Positions 1-8,056 of a stretch of DNA of 36,182 bases are shown one piece after another. The DNA lies in NCBI GenBank assembly GCA_018399235.1, contig JAGYOX010000018.1:1-36182 (forward strand), given 5' to 3'. A model generated the notes under the pieces. That model ran no database searches. It was not told where the DNA came from and was given only the letters and a program-made list of their open reading frames with translations. This DNA comes from Desulfobacterales bacterium (GTDB lineage: Bacteria > Desulfobacterota > Desulfobacteria > Desulfobacterales > Desulfosalsimonadaceae). Every line of letters starts with the position of its first letter. Position 1 is the first letter of the stretch. The translations under genes were made by a program, and so were the position numbers.

Positions 1-322
1 TTATATATTCTAACCATCCGCTCGACTGATTAAATATAGTTAAATGCCCTTTTCTTTAATATCTATTTTGATTTAAAACTCTTATATTTAAAAATCAATT
101 TACCCTAAAACCAAAATACAAGCCAGCACCTTATGTACAAGCCCTGTGCATGAGATGTACAGTTTATGATTTGAACGGGTCTTACAGTGACTCCCGAAAA
201 ATGGATTTTCATTATGACAAAACAGAGGTTTAAATAATTATAAAACCATTTGGCATACTTTTTGATTAAATGAGGGATTAAAATTTTGGATTCAATGCCG
301 GTATTAGAATATGGAGTCATTT
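1..322. other. Non-coding leader ahead of the fatty acid synthase operon
   Basis: This AT-rich stretch holds no convincing gene. It must contain the promoter of the ten-gene operon starting at 323, but no good sigma-70 pair stands out. The best candidate is a weak sigma-54-like match at 250-266 (TTGGC, then TTGAT), whose -12 element reads GA instead of GC. No terminator or structured RNA was recognised. Confidence 0.4.
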
Positions 323-1264
323 ATGACCAAACAAGTTACAGCCGTTGTTTTTCCAGGTCAGGGCACCCAGCGCAGTGGGATGGGAAAAGATTTTTATGAC
401 ATTGTTGAGGTCAGCCGAAAAACTTATGAGGAAGCCTCCCAAGTGCTGGGATGGGATGTTACCGCAATGTGCTTCGGAGATGATGAGCGAGTTAATATGA
501 CCGAGTTTGCCCAACCCAGTATTCTGGCCACTGAGATGGCCATGTATCGGGGTATAAATCATTTATATGGATTCAGTGTAGACTATTACGGCGGACACAG
601 CCTTGGGGAATACACGGCATTGGTGGCCGCGGGAGCAATGTCTTTTCCAGATGCCTTAAAGATTGTTGAAACCCGCGGACAGTTGATGCAGGCTGCGGTA
701 CCGGCAGGCGAAGGCGCCATGGCCGCTGTGATTGCGGAAAATCTGGATATCGATTTAATCCACAACTCTTTAAAGGATCTACCAATAGATATGGCCAACA
801 TCAATTCGTCGAATCAGGTAGTGATCAGCGGACATGCAACCGGGATAGATACAGCAAGGGATCGTATCAAGGCAGCGCTCGGTGACGAAAACGGCTTCCG
901 CTTTGTGCCGCTCAATGTGAGTGCGCCGTTCCACAGCCGTTACATGAGTGCCATTAGCGAGCGGTTCCGGGAACTGCTTCAGTCAATTGCTGAAAGGCTG
1001 CGCTCGGAAAATGCCAGATGGGTCGCTTCGAATTTTACTGGTCAATTTCATAATGGCCAGTTGGAAAGCCTTATTGACGCATTGGTCGCCCAGTTGAGCG
1101 AATCGGTTAAATGGCGGGATAATATGGAGATACTGGCTAAAAAGGTTCAAACGGTATATGAGATCGGCCCCGGTTGTCCGTTGAAATCCTTTTTCAGGTC
1201 CATCGGCGTCAAATGCCGATCAATAACGACTTATTCAGCAGCAACACGCGAATTTTCATTATGA
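323..1264 (+). CDS. fabD: Malonyl-CoA:ACP transacylase (FabD family)
   Basis: The 313-residue protein should transfer malonyl groups from CoA to acyl carrier protein, loading the extender unit of fatty acid synthesis in the cytoplasm. Family signatures are visible in order: the N-terminal FPGQGTQ loop near residue 10, the nucleophile motif GHSLGEYTA with Ser93, Arg118 in VETRGQ, and His204 in APFHSR. The length is normal for FabD. I chose ATG 323 over the in-frame ATG at 311 because a GGAG at 314-317 is well spaced for 323 and would lie inside the gene otherwise. It is the first gene of the operon, and its stop overlaps the next start as ATGA, implying translational coupling. The family is clear. 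Whether it serves only the operon ACP or also the housekeeping one cannot be seen. Confidence 0.93.
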   Translation: MTKQVTAVVFPGQGTQRSGMGKDFYDIVEVSRKTYEEASQVLGWDVTAMCFGDDERVNMTEFAQPSILATEMAMYRGINHLYGFSVDYYGGHSLGEYTALVAAGAMSFPDALKIVETRGQLMQAAVPAGEGAMAAVIAENLDIDLIHNSLKDLPIDMANINSSNQVVISGHATGIDTARDRIKAALGDENGFRFVPLNVSAPFHSRYMSAISERFRELLQSIAERLRSENARWVASNFTGQFHNGQLESLIDALVAQLSESVKWRDNMEILAKKVQTVYEIGPGCPLKSFFRSIGVKCRSITTYSAATREFSL

Positions 1265-2202
1265 TAAAATTCAATTCAGATTACTGGGCAATTATTATTG
1301 GCGGATCGAGCGGGTTTGGACTGGCTACGGCCAAGAAACTGGCCGAACACGGCATGAATTTATGCATTGTCCACCGCGATAGGCGCGGGACCATGCCGAA
1401 AATCGAACCTGCATTTAACACGTTAAAAGCAACCGGCGTCCAGGTGCTTACGTTCAATTTAGACGGGTTGTCTGTTGACGGCCGAACGCGGGTACTTGAC
1501 AACCTCAGCGATACCCTCGGTCAGAACGGAAGGGTCCGAATGCTTCTGCATGCCGTGGCGTTCGGCAATTTAAAACTCCTTGCCCCTTATAAAAATTCGG
1601 AAGCCCCGAAACTAGCAAGGGAGAAACTGGCCCGGACAGCCGGTTTGTCGGAAAATCACATGGACCGCATCATCGGGGATGCTTTCTCCGAGAGATTCGA
1701 TGCGCTTTACACCTTGGTGGATGAATCGGAAGATTACAATAACCAGCTGTTTCTGGAGAAAGAGGATTTTAGTCGGACCCTCCATGCCATGGGGTTTAAT
1801 ATAGTGGAATGGACGCAGGACATCCTAAACAGGAACATTTTCGCATCTGATGCAAGGGTGCTGAGCCTTACCAGTGAAGGCAATAGTGTGGCATGGCGGG
1901 GATATGCCGCGATTGCAGCGGCCAAGTCGGTTTTAGAGTCTGTATCCCGGGCTATGGCCCAAGAACTAGCGCCATACGGCATCCGTTCCAATGTTATCCA
2001 GGCAGGCATCACCGAGACCCCTGCCCTTCAGGCCATACCCGGCAACAAACGGATGCGAGCCCATGCGGGTTTGCGAAACCCACTGGGCCGACTGACAACA
2101 CCCCAGGATATAGCAAACGTTATATTTCTGCTGTGCCTGGATGAAGCGGCATGGATTAACGGGGCCTTGATCAGCGCGGACGGCGGTGAGAGGATCGCAT
2201 AA
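1261..2202 (+). CDS. FabI-type enoyl-ACP reductase (SDR fold)
   Basis: The 313-residue short-chain dehydrogenase/reductase probably reduces the enoyl-ACP double bond in each elongation cycle. The cofactor loop GGSSGFG lies near residues 13-19. The active site has Tyr215 and Lys222 in GYAAIAAAK, the Tyr-X6-Lys spacing of FabI/FabL enoyl reductases rather than the Tyr-X3-Lys of FabG. The tail ISADGGERIA is also typical. At 313 residues it is about 50 longer than E. coli FabI; the extra sequence is a charged insertion around residues 105-190. ATG 1261 overlaps the fabD stop, so the start is coupled to it. Together with FabG and the dehydratases this completes the reductive cycle. Substrate and NADH/NADPH preference cannot be read from the sequence. 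A different SDR role is possible but less likely given the neighbours. Confidence 0.82.
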   Translation: MIKFNSDYWAIIIGGSSGFGLATAKKLAEHGMNLCIVHRDRRGTMPKIEPAFNTLKATGVQVLTFNLDGLSVDGRTRVLDNLSDTLGQNGRVRMLLHAVAFGNLKLLAPYKNSEAPKLAREKLARTAGLSENHMDRIIGDAFSERFDALYTLVDESEDYNNQLFLEKEDFSRTLHAMGFNIVEWTQDILNRNIFASDARVLSLTSEGNSVAWRGYAAIAAAKSVLESVSRAMAQELAPYGIRSNVIQAGITETPALQAIPGNKRMRAHAGLRNPLGRLTTPQDIANVIFLLCLDEAAWINGALISADGGERIA

Positions 2203-3186
2203 ATGCTCTATCTTCACGGCATGGGACATTTTTTCCCGAAAAATATCATCACCAACCGGTTTATCAGCGAACTCGATATCGGCAGCGACGAGCAATGGAT
2301 CCTGGAACGGGTGGGCATATCAGCCCGCCGGACGAGCTTGGATCTTGATTACATTAAAACCACCAAAAACAAAGACCCCAGGGGGGCAACCGAGGCAAGC
2401 ATAATCACCCGCCCCACGTCGGCCGCCGCCGCAGCCAAAATGGCCCTCTCAAGGGCGGGAATTAAACCAGATGATATCGGCATGGTTATCTCCGGCACCT
2501 CTACCCCGGAGTATACCATTCCGGCCGAAGCGGCGTTGATCGCCGCTGAAATCGGCATTGAAGTCCCCTGCCTCGATATCAACGCGGCTTGCAGCACGTT
2601 TGTGATTCAGCTGTCGTTTCTTGCTTCCATGGACCCCGCCCTCATGCCGGCTTACATATTATTGGTCAACCCTGAAAACTATACGCACGTGATTGATTAT
2701 AGTGATCGCCGGGTGGCGCCGCTCTTTGGTGACGGCTACAGCGCAGCGGTAATTTCAGGCCGAGTGCCGACGCCAAAAAAATTTGAGGCTTTTGCCCACG
2801 GATCAAATCCCGCCTCCTGGCACAGGGTAAAAATTCCAAAAAGCGGCCACTTTTACCAGGATGGCAGCTATGTCCAGCGCTTCGCCATACAACGGGCGAC
2901 AAAGTCGCTTCAGCACCTCAGAAACCAGTACCCGATTAACGGCAATCGATTCAAATTTGTGGGTCATCAAGCCAATCTTATGATGCTCAATCACGTTTGC
3001 AAACGCTGCGATATTCCTGAAACATCGCACTGGCATCATGTGGTGGATTACGGCAATACCGGTTGCTCTGGAGCGGCGTCGGTCTTGAGCAAAAACTGGA
3101 ATCAGCTTTCGGAAAATGATCACATCGCGTTGGCCGTAGTTGGATCGGGGCTCACCTGGGCGCATGCTATGTTAATCGCGCAATGA
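2203..3186 (+). CDS. 3-oxoacyl-ACP synthase III (KASIII/FabH-like)
   Basis: The 327-residue thiolase-fold enzyme likely starts chain synthesis by condensing an acyl-CoA primer with malonyl-ACP. The Cys-His-Asn triad is intact: Cys130 in NAACSTF, His255 in VGHQANL and Asn285 in YGNTG. The 30-residue spacing between His and Asn equals that of E. coli FabH. The start follows the upstream TAA immediately (TAAATG), with a GAGAGGA ribosome site inside the previous gene. The Asn region reads GNTGCSGAAS, slightly longer than the usual GNTSAAS, as in divergent KASIII-like proteins that use unusual primers. FabH proper, a KASIII of a specialised pathway, or an acyl transfer enzyme are the options. The primer specificity is unknown and decides what this operon makes. 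Confidence 0.87.
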   Translation: MLYLHGMGHFFPKNIITNRFISELDIGSDEQWILERVGISARRTSLDLDYIKTTKNKDPRGATEASIITRPTSAAAAAKMALSRAGIKPDDIGMVISGTSTPEYTIPAEAALIAAEIGIEVPCLDINAACSTFVIQLSFLASMDPALMPAYILLVNPENYTHVIDYSDRRVAPLFGDGYSAAVISGRVPTPKKFEAFAHGSNPASWHRVKIPKSGHFYQDGSYVQRFAIQRATKSLQHLRNQYPINGNRFKFVGHQANLMMLNHVCKRCDIPETSHWHHVVDYGNTGCSGAASVLSKNWNQLSENDHIALAVVGSGLTWAHAMLIAQ

Positions 3187-3198
3187 TAAAACATTTTC

Positions 3199-3789
3199 AT
3201 GAATTACCAAGAATTTTTAAATAAAACTAGCTTCACTTATGAACAACTTCTCGATTTTTCTTATGGCCGGTTGATTGATAATCCGCCTGAGCATTTTGAT
3301 GCCCGGCTGCCAGCCCCACCATTCCTGATGATTGATAGTATCCTGACGATTGAAAAATACGGCAGTAGAGGGCGAATTAAGGCCGAGCAAAAAATATTAA
3401 GCAACTCCTGGTACTTCCAATGTCATTTCCCGGACGATCCGGTACAGCCGGGTTGTCTGGGTGTTGATGCCATATGGCAGCTTCTTGGTTTTTACGGGGT
3501 TTGGCGCGGGGCGCTGGGTGCAGGCCGGGCCATAGGATGCGAAGCCATTGACTTCACCGGCCAGATTCGCCCCCACAATGAAGTGGTGTCCTATGAAATC
3601 AATATTATCCGGTTTCAGCAGATGAAACAAAACGGAGCCAGCCTGGTCATCGGCGACGGCAATGTTTTAGTTGACAACGAACGGGTTGCCGCAGTTAAGA
3701 GAGCCCGCAGTGGCATATTCAAGGGGATTACCTACAGCCAATACCGTAATAGTGCCATGGCCAACTATAATTTTTTGGGAAGCTGCTAA
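3199..3789 (+). CDS. fabA: FabA-type 3-hydroxyacyl-ACP dehydratase/isomerase
   Basis: The 196-residue hot-dog protein matches FabA more closely than FabZ. The run CHFPDDPVQPGCLGVDAIWQ carries the catalytic His76 and Asp90, 14 residues apart as in E. coli His70/Asp84. It is followed by LLGFY and a FTGQIRPHNEV block that aligns with E. coli FTGQVLPTAKKV. FabA dehydrates 3-hydroxyacyl-ACP and can isomerise trans-2 to cis-3 decenoyl-ACP, giving unsaturated chains. An extension of about 25 residues precedes the core. The start has no strong ribosome site and lies 12 bases after the KASIII stop. FabA and FabZ in the same operon, with Asp and Glu active sites respectively, suggests that an unsaturation or isomer step is built in. 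Isomerase activity itself cannot be proven by eye. Confidence 0.9.
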   Translation: MNYQEFLNKTSFTYEQLLDFSYGRLIDNPPEHFDARLPAPPFLMIDSILTIEKYGSRGRIKAEQKILSNSWYFQCHFPDDPVQPGCLGVDAIWQLLGFYGVWRGALGAGRAIGCEAIDFTGQIRPHNEVVSYEINIIRFQQMKQNGASLVIGDGNVLVDNERVAAVKRARSGIFKGITYSQYRNSAMANYNFLGSC

Positions 3790-3816
3790 AACATTAAACG
3801 AAAACGGAATTGAAAA

Positions 3817-4581
3817 ATGAACGCCAAAAAAAATACCAGCTCTGAAATATCTGAAGGAAAACCAGTGGCCATTGTGACCGGCGGCGCAAGGGGTATTGGG
3901 GCGGCCTGCTGCCGGGACCTTCATACCGATGGATTTTATGTCGGCATACACTTCCGGGGAAGCCAAGATTCGGCTGAAAAAGTTTTGACCGATATCAACG
4001 GTGACGGTTTTTTGCTGCAAGCGGATCTGGAGAAACCGGAACATATAGATATTATGGTTCAAAATATAAAAACTGCGGCAGGCAGGGTGGATGTGCTGGT
4101 TAACAATGCCGGCATGTCCGTCAACAAGGCCATGAGCACGATGAAACTTGAAGCCTTTGACAGCCAGCGGGGGGTTCTGCGGGGTGTCTGGTATTTGACC
4201 AAGCGGATTTTGCGGATGTTTATGCTGCGCCGATCGGCAGGAAAGATCATCAACATTTCAAGTGTGGTGGGGCATACAGGAAATGCCGGCCAAATCCCCT
4301 ACACAATGGAAAAAGCAGCCTTGGATGCGATGACCAAATCGCTTGCAAAAGAGTTGGGCGGCAGAAATATCCTGGTCAACTCGGTGGCGCCAGGTTTTAT
4401 TGACACGGAAATGACAGCATCGCTTCCTAAGACCATTCAAGCCGGAATTTTGGCAAACGTTCCCCTGGGTCGCATGGGAAGGCCAGAAGAAGTGGCCGAA
4501 GTTGTAACTTTTCTAGCCTGTCGCGGCAATTATGTCAATGGCAGTGTCGTGCACGTCAATGGAGGGGTTTATGGCGGCTGA
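3817..4581 (+). CDS. fabG: FabG-like 3-oxoacyl-ACP reductase with altered active site
   Basis: The 254-residue SDR should reduce 3-oxoacyl-ACP with NADPH. It has TGGARGIG at residues 21-28, NNAG at 96-99, Ser149 in NISSVVG, Tyr162 and Lys166 in PYTMEKAAL, and the C-terminal HVNGG. It aligns well with E. coli FabG through the second half. The odd feature is the helix that normally carries the fourth catalytic residue: E. coli has ETNLSSVF, while here I read RGVLRGVW, so the Asn is replaced by Val120 and one residue upstream is missing. The reading frame is intact on both sides, so it is not an obvious frameshift. The enzyme may be slow or specialised, or another residue may supply the proton relay. 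It lies in the middle of the operon and its last codons overlap fabZ. Confidence 0.86.
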   Translation: MNAKKNTSSEISEGKPVAIVTGGARGIGAACCRDLHTDGFYVGIHFRGSQDSAEKVLTDINGDGFLLQADLEKPEHIDIMVQNIKTAAGRVDVLVNNAGMSVNKAMSTMKLEAFDSQRGVLRGVWYLTKRILRMFMLRRSAGKIINISSVVGHTGNAGQIPYTMEKAALDAMTKSLAKELGGRNILVNSVAPGFIDTEMTASLPKTIQAGILANVPLGRMGRPEEVAEVVTFLACRGNYVNGSVVHVNGGVYGG

Positions 4582-5044
4582 TGAAAAAATGAAAGCGCAA
4601 ATTCTCTCCCTGATTCCGCAGCAGCCCCCTTTCCGGTTTATCGATACTATTGTTGACATCGATGACCGTCATATTTCGGCTACCTATCGATTCCGGAATG
4701 ATGAATACTTCTATCAGGGGCATTTCCCGGGACGACCGATAACCCCCGGGGTGATTCTGATCGAAACCATGGCACAGGCCGGGGTGGTTGCATTAGGTAT
4801 TTCACTGCTTCTACACAATGGGGTGCAAACCGCGGATATTCAAAAGGCTACAACATTGTTCACGTATGCAGAGTCACTCGAATTTACCGGCACCGTTGCC
4901 CCCGGCGAAAAGGTAATAATCAAAGGCGAAAAGATCTATTTTCGAAAAGGAAGTATCAAAACCCAAGCCGGCATTTTCCGGGAAAACGGAGAAACCGTCT
5001 GCGCCGGTGTGCTGGCCGGGACAGGAGTAAAACTTGATGAATAA
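4571..5044 (+). CDS. fabZ: FabZ-type 3-hydroxyacyl-ACP dehydratase
   Basis: The 157-residue hot-dog dehydratase removes water from 3-hydroxyacyl-ACP. The core GHFPGRPITPGVILIETMAQ has catalytic His51 and Glu65 with the canonical 14-residue spacing, and the length is normal for FabZ. I chose ATG 4571 because a strong GGAGGGG ribosome site lies at 4561-4567; upstream in-frame starts would run far into fabG. It overlaps the last 11 bases of fabG in another frame. With FabA nearby the operon has two dehydratases, which usually means one handles general elongation and the other a special chain length or isomer. The family is certain; the division of labour is inference. Confidence 0.92.
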   Translation: MAADEKMKAQILSLIPQQPPFRFIDTIVDIDDRHISATYRFRNDEYFYQGHFPGRPITPGVILIETMAQAGVVALGISLLLHNGVQTADIQKATTLFTYAESLEFTGTVAPGEKVIIKGEKIYFRKGSIKTQAGIFRENGETVCAGVLAGTGVKLDE

Positions 5045-6311
5045 ACGTGTTGTCATTACCGGTATGGGGGTCGTCAGTCCCAATGCCATTGGCCTAGAAA
5101 ACTTTGAAAATGCCCTGAGATTAGGCAAATCAGGCATCAGGCTTATCCCCAGGCTGGCAGATTTAAAGTTTGGATGCCAGATCGGTGCTATTCCACAGGA
5201 TTTTGAAACGATTTGCGAAAACTACTTCAATGTCAATCAGCAATCCTTCATGAGCGATATCGTCCAATATGCATCGGTGGCGGCCATAGATGCATGGCGG
5301 GATGCCGGGCTGAAAATCCCCGAAAATGGCCAACCGGACTGGGACAGCGGGGCAATACTGGGCAGCGGCATATCTGACATGGAAATCGTCGGAAACGAAG
5401 TGGTCCCCAAAGTCAATGCTGGAAAAGTCCGCCGTCTGGGCACACGCGTTGTCGAGCGCGTCATGGGAAGTGGCACCAGCGCCCGGATTGCCGGCATACT
5501 CGGACTGGGAAACCAAGTGACCTCGAATTCAGCCGCCTGCAGCACCGGCACCGAAGCCGTGGTGGAGGCGACCTGGAAAATCCGAATGGGGCTCGCCAAA
5601 CGCATGGTGGCGGGCGGCGCTGAAGGGGCATCACCCTATACCTGGAGCGGCTTTGATTCCATGCGAGTGCTCTCCCGAAAATTCAATGATCAGCCGGAGC
5701 AAGGCTCAAGGCCCATGAGCGAAACCGCCTGCGGGTTTGTGCCCGGCGCGGGGGCCGGTGCCTTGGTTGTAGAAGACTTGGAAACTGCACTGACACGGGG
5801 TGCCCGAATTTATGGAGAAATTCTGGGGGTGATGGCCAATTGCGGCGGTCACCGGAGCGGGGGTTCCATGACCGCACCGAATCCTGAAGGCGTGCAGCGT
5901 TGCATCAAGGGCGCAGTGCTTGACGCCGGGATCAACACTGGAGAAATTGACCTTATAAACGGGCACTTAACCGCAACCTCTGCCGACCCCAGCGAGGTGA
6001 AAAACTGGGCCATTGCTTTGGGCAGAGGCCCCGAAGATTTACCCTGGATACACTCTACAAAATCAATGATCGGACACTGCCTCGGCGCTACCGGCGCCAT
6101 CGAAACAATCGCTTCGGTTCTGGAGCTTCATAAGGGTTTTATTCATCCCTCGATCAACTGTGAAGATGTACACCCACAAATCAAAGCTTTTGAAGACCGA
6201 ATCGTACGGATATGCATGTCCTATCCGCAATTAAAAATTATTGCCAAGGCCAGTTTCGGCTTTGGTGATGTCAACAGTTGTTTGATTCTTAAAAGATGGA
6301 GAGCAGAATAA
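5037..6311 (+). CDS. fabF: 3-oxoacyl-ACP synthase II (FabF-like)
   Basis: The 424-residue condensing enzyme elongates acyl-ACP with malonyl-ACP. The Cys-His-His set is present: Cys168 in SAACSTGTE, His310 in INGHLTATSAD and His347 in KSMIGHCLGATGA, with Lys342 also kept. The first His motif departs from the common NAHGT form (NGHLT), so the acyl pocket may differ from housekeeping FabF. The start is ATG 5037 after an AGGAG at 5022-5026; a TTG three bases earlier is possible but less likely. It overlaps fabZ by eight bases. With KASIII for initiation and this enzyme for elongation, the operon has both condensing activities. It lacks the chain-length-factor features of aromatic polyketide synthases and stands alone. 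Confidence 0.9.
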   Translation: MNKRVVITGMGVVSPNAIGLENFENALRLGKSGIRLIPRLADLKFGCQIGAIPQDFETICENYFNVNQQSFMSDIVQYASVAAIDAWRDAGLKIPENGQPDWDSGAILGSGISDMEIVGNEVVPKVNAGKVRRLGTRVVERVMGSGTSARIAGILGLGNQVTSNSAACSTGTEAVVEATWKIRMGLAKRMVAGGAEGASPYTWSGFDSMRVLSRKFNDQPEQGSRPMSETACGFVPGAGAGALVVEDLETALTRGARIYGEILGVMANCGGHRSGGSMTAPNPEGVQRCIKGAVLDAGINTGEIDLINGHLTATSADPSEVKNWAIALGRGPEDLPWIHSTKSMIGHCLGATGAIETIASVLELHKGFIHPSINCEDVHPQIKAFEDRIVRICMSYPQLKIIAKASFGFGDVNSCLILKRWRAE

Positions 6312-6332
6312 TCAACAAAAAGGAGGAAGACA

Positions 6333-6608
6333 ATGGGAAAGCAAAGTATTTTCGACGACGTTTTGGCAATTATCAAAAATTATGTCAAGGAACCGGATCG
6401 CTTGGCAGCCGCTGGGATGGGGACTTCAATTATTGATGACCTCAAGGTTAATTCAGCGCGGCTTGTTGATATCATCATCCAATTCGAGGACTCGTTTGAT
6501 ATTGAAATCGATGATGACGATGCCGACGGGATTCGAACCATCGGCGATGCGGTTGAATATATCAGTGGCAAATTGCAAATCGATAAGCCAATAGGCAAAG
6601 CGGTATGA
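6333..6608 (+). CDS. Acyl carrier protein with unusual attachment motif
   Basis: The 91-residue acidic helical protein is the carrier on which this operon builds its acyl chain. The phosphopantetheine site is expected at Ser41 in LKVNSARLVD. Most bacterial ACPs read DSL here; this one reads NSA, while the following helix (VDIIIQFED) still matches helix II. A very strong ribosome site, AAAGGAGGAAGA at 6319-6330, predicts high expression, as expected for a carrier. The C-terminal third (IDDDDADGI, then TIGDAVEYI) is typical. The altered Ser neighbours would fit a dedicated transferase, and one is encoded two genes downstream. Its stop overlaps the next start as ATGA. Confidence 0.88.
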   Translation: MGKQSIFDDVLAIIKNYVKEPDRLAAAGMGTSIIDDLKVNSARLVDIIIQFEDSFDIEIDDDDADGIRTIGDAVEYISGKLQIDKPIGKAV

Positions 6609-7426
6609 ACAAACTATCCATTTGCGCCCTTTGGCTTCAACATCTGTTCGGGCGGGTTGCAATATTCATTACTGCCCCACTCATCATTTGCGCTATAAAG
6701 CTAGCCGGTTACCGGATCAGGGATTTGCGCAACATCCGCCAGGAGATCGCCCATACCATGCGACAGCACAGCGGTCCCTGGCTGATCTGCGCCAATCACC
6801 TGACCATGATTGATTCGTTTATCCTGGCATATGCCATGTTCCCTGCATACCGCTATATGCTGCAATACCGACTGGTTCCTTGGAACGTGCCGGAGCATAA
6901 GAATTTCAACCGCGGTATCCTGCTCAGTGTTTTCTGTTACCTGGTTAAATGCATCCCGGTCAAACGGGGCGGAAACAGGAATTCGGTTAAACGATCGATG
7001 GATAAATGCGCGTACCTGTTAAACCATGGCCAAAACCTGATGATTTTTCCCGAAGGAACCCGGTCGCGAACCGGCCGGCTTAGCTTTGAAAACTGCACCT
7101 ATCATGTCGGCCGGCTGGAATATAAAATCCCTAATACCTGTGTTTTGTGCATTTACCTGCGCGGCGACCGGCAGAAGACTTACAGTAATTTTCCGCGGTT
7201 TGGGGAAACCTTTACCGCAATGGCCTGTCAATTCCGGCCGAAAACCGAGCTAAAAGGACTTCGGGCGCATCGGGACTGCGCCCGGCAGATTATCAATCAC
7301 CTATCTAAAATGGAAGCCGCCTATTTTGATGCACTTGGGAAACGACGTCGTCGACCTCAAAGCGCCGGGGACAAAAGGAAAAAGCACAGACACCCGGTTT
7401 ATGTGCAAAGTATTGACCCCTCATGA
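6605..7426 (+). CDS. PlsC-like 1-acyl-sn-glycerol-3-phosphate acyltransferase
   Basis: The 273-residue membrane-associated acyltransferase has the lysophospholipid acyltransferase signatures: motif I NHLTMID with His65 and Asp70, and motif III FPEGTRSRTG at residues 148-157. Residues about 10-35 form one hydrophobic segment. It probably moves the finished chain from the operon ACP onto a glycerolipid or another hydroxyl acceptor. ATG 6605 overlaps the ACP stop. The C-terminal tail from about residue 245 is very basic (KRRRRPQ, DKRKKHRHP) and coincides with the 98-base overlap with the next gene, so the tail may be a later out-of-frame extension. The acceptor is unknown; the presence of this gene argues for a lipid product rather than a secreted metabolite. 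Confidence 0.85.
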   Translation: MNKLSICALWLQHLFGRVAIFITAPLIICAIKLAGYRIRDLRNIRQEIAHTMRQHSGPWLICANHLTMIDSFILAYAMFPAYRYMLQYRLVPWNVPEHKNFNRGILLSVFCYLVKCIPVKRGGNRNSVKRSMDKCAYLLNHGQNLMIFPEGTRSRTGRLSFENCTYHVGRLEYKIPNTCVLCIYLRGDRQKTYSNFPRFGETFTAMACQFRPKTELKGLRAHRDCARQIINHLSKMEAAYFDALGKRRRRPQSAGDKRKKHRHPVYVQSIDPS

Positions 7427-7997
7427 GAAGCAGGCGGTTGCGTATTCAAGAGACCCGGATCAATACTTATGGGCTCTCTGGGCATCCAAAGAATCCGCAT
7501 ATAAAGCCGTCAGTAAATCTTTTCCACAGGTAACGGCTGTACCAAAGCGCTATCCAGTTTTTTTGACTCCTAATCCGTTTTCTATGATATCCAATGGAGT
7601 TGTGCATACCCCGCATGGTGTGGCGCGAGTTCGGCTTTTTATTCATGAAGCTTATGTCCACTGTGTTGGGTTTTATAATGATTGTCCGGACCTGAATAAT
7701 ATTGTGTGGGGAGTGGAAAAAACGTTACCAAATATTTCAGTAGAAGGCGGTCTGCTCCCGGCCCAACAGTCTATCATGGTCAGACAGGTGGCTGCCAAAA
7801 GCATTGCCCGGCAGTTGAATCTTGATCCGGAGCAGATTCAAATAAAACGCAAAAAAAGCTCCCGAGGGTTGGGACCGCCGATTGTTTATGTCAACGGAAA
7901 TAGATCGAAAATCGATATCAGTTTGAGCCACCACGGCAGGTTTGGGGCGTATGTGTTTTGGAACCTCAAAAATTCATCATGTAGTATAAAACAGTAA
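7329..7997 (+). CDS. 4'-phosphopantetheinyl transferase
   Basis: The 222-residue protein should convert apo-ACP to holo-ACP by adding phosphopantetheine from CoA. Signature motifs are GNDVVDL at residues 4-10 and WASKESAYK at 51-59, the W-x-x-K-E-x-x-x-K core of the superfamily. Its length matches the Sfp/EntD-sized class more than the short AcpS class. It begins with ATG 7329 (a TTG just before is also in frame) and overlaps the acyltransferase gene by 98 bases in another frame. As the last gene of the operon, its likely partner is the NSA-motif ACP encoded at 6333. A dedicated transferase supports the view that the operon is autonomous. No terminator is evident after it. Confidence 0.86.
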   Translation: MHLGNDVVDLKAPGTKGKSTDTRFMCKVLTPHEKQAVAYSRDPDQYLWALWASKESAYKAVSKSFPQVTAVPKRYPVFLTPNPFSMISNGVVHTPHGVARVRLFIHEAYVHCVGFYNDCPDLNNIVWGVEKTLPNISVEGGLLPAQQSIMVRQVAAKSIARQLNLDPEQIQIKRKKSSRGLGPPIVYVNGNRSKIDISLSHHGRFGAYVFWNLKNSSCSIKQ

Positions 7998-8056
7998 CCG
8001 ATTTCCACCTCAAAACCATTTGCCCTTTTTGACATCCGCCTTGTGAATAAAACGTT

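Noticed and set aside
250-266. Sigma-54-like promoter before the synthase operon
   Set aside because: The -24 GG fits but the -12 element is GA rather than GC, so the match is too weak to annotate.
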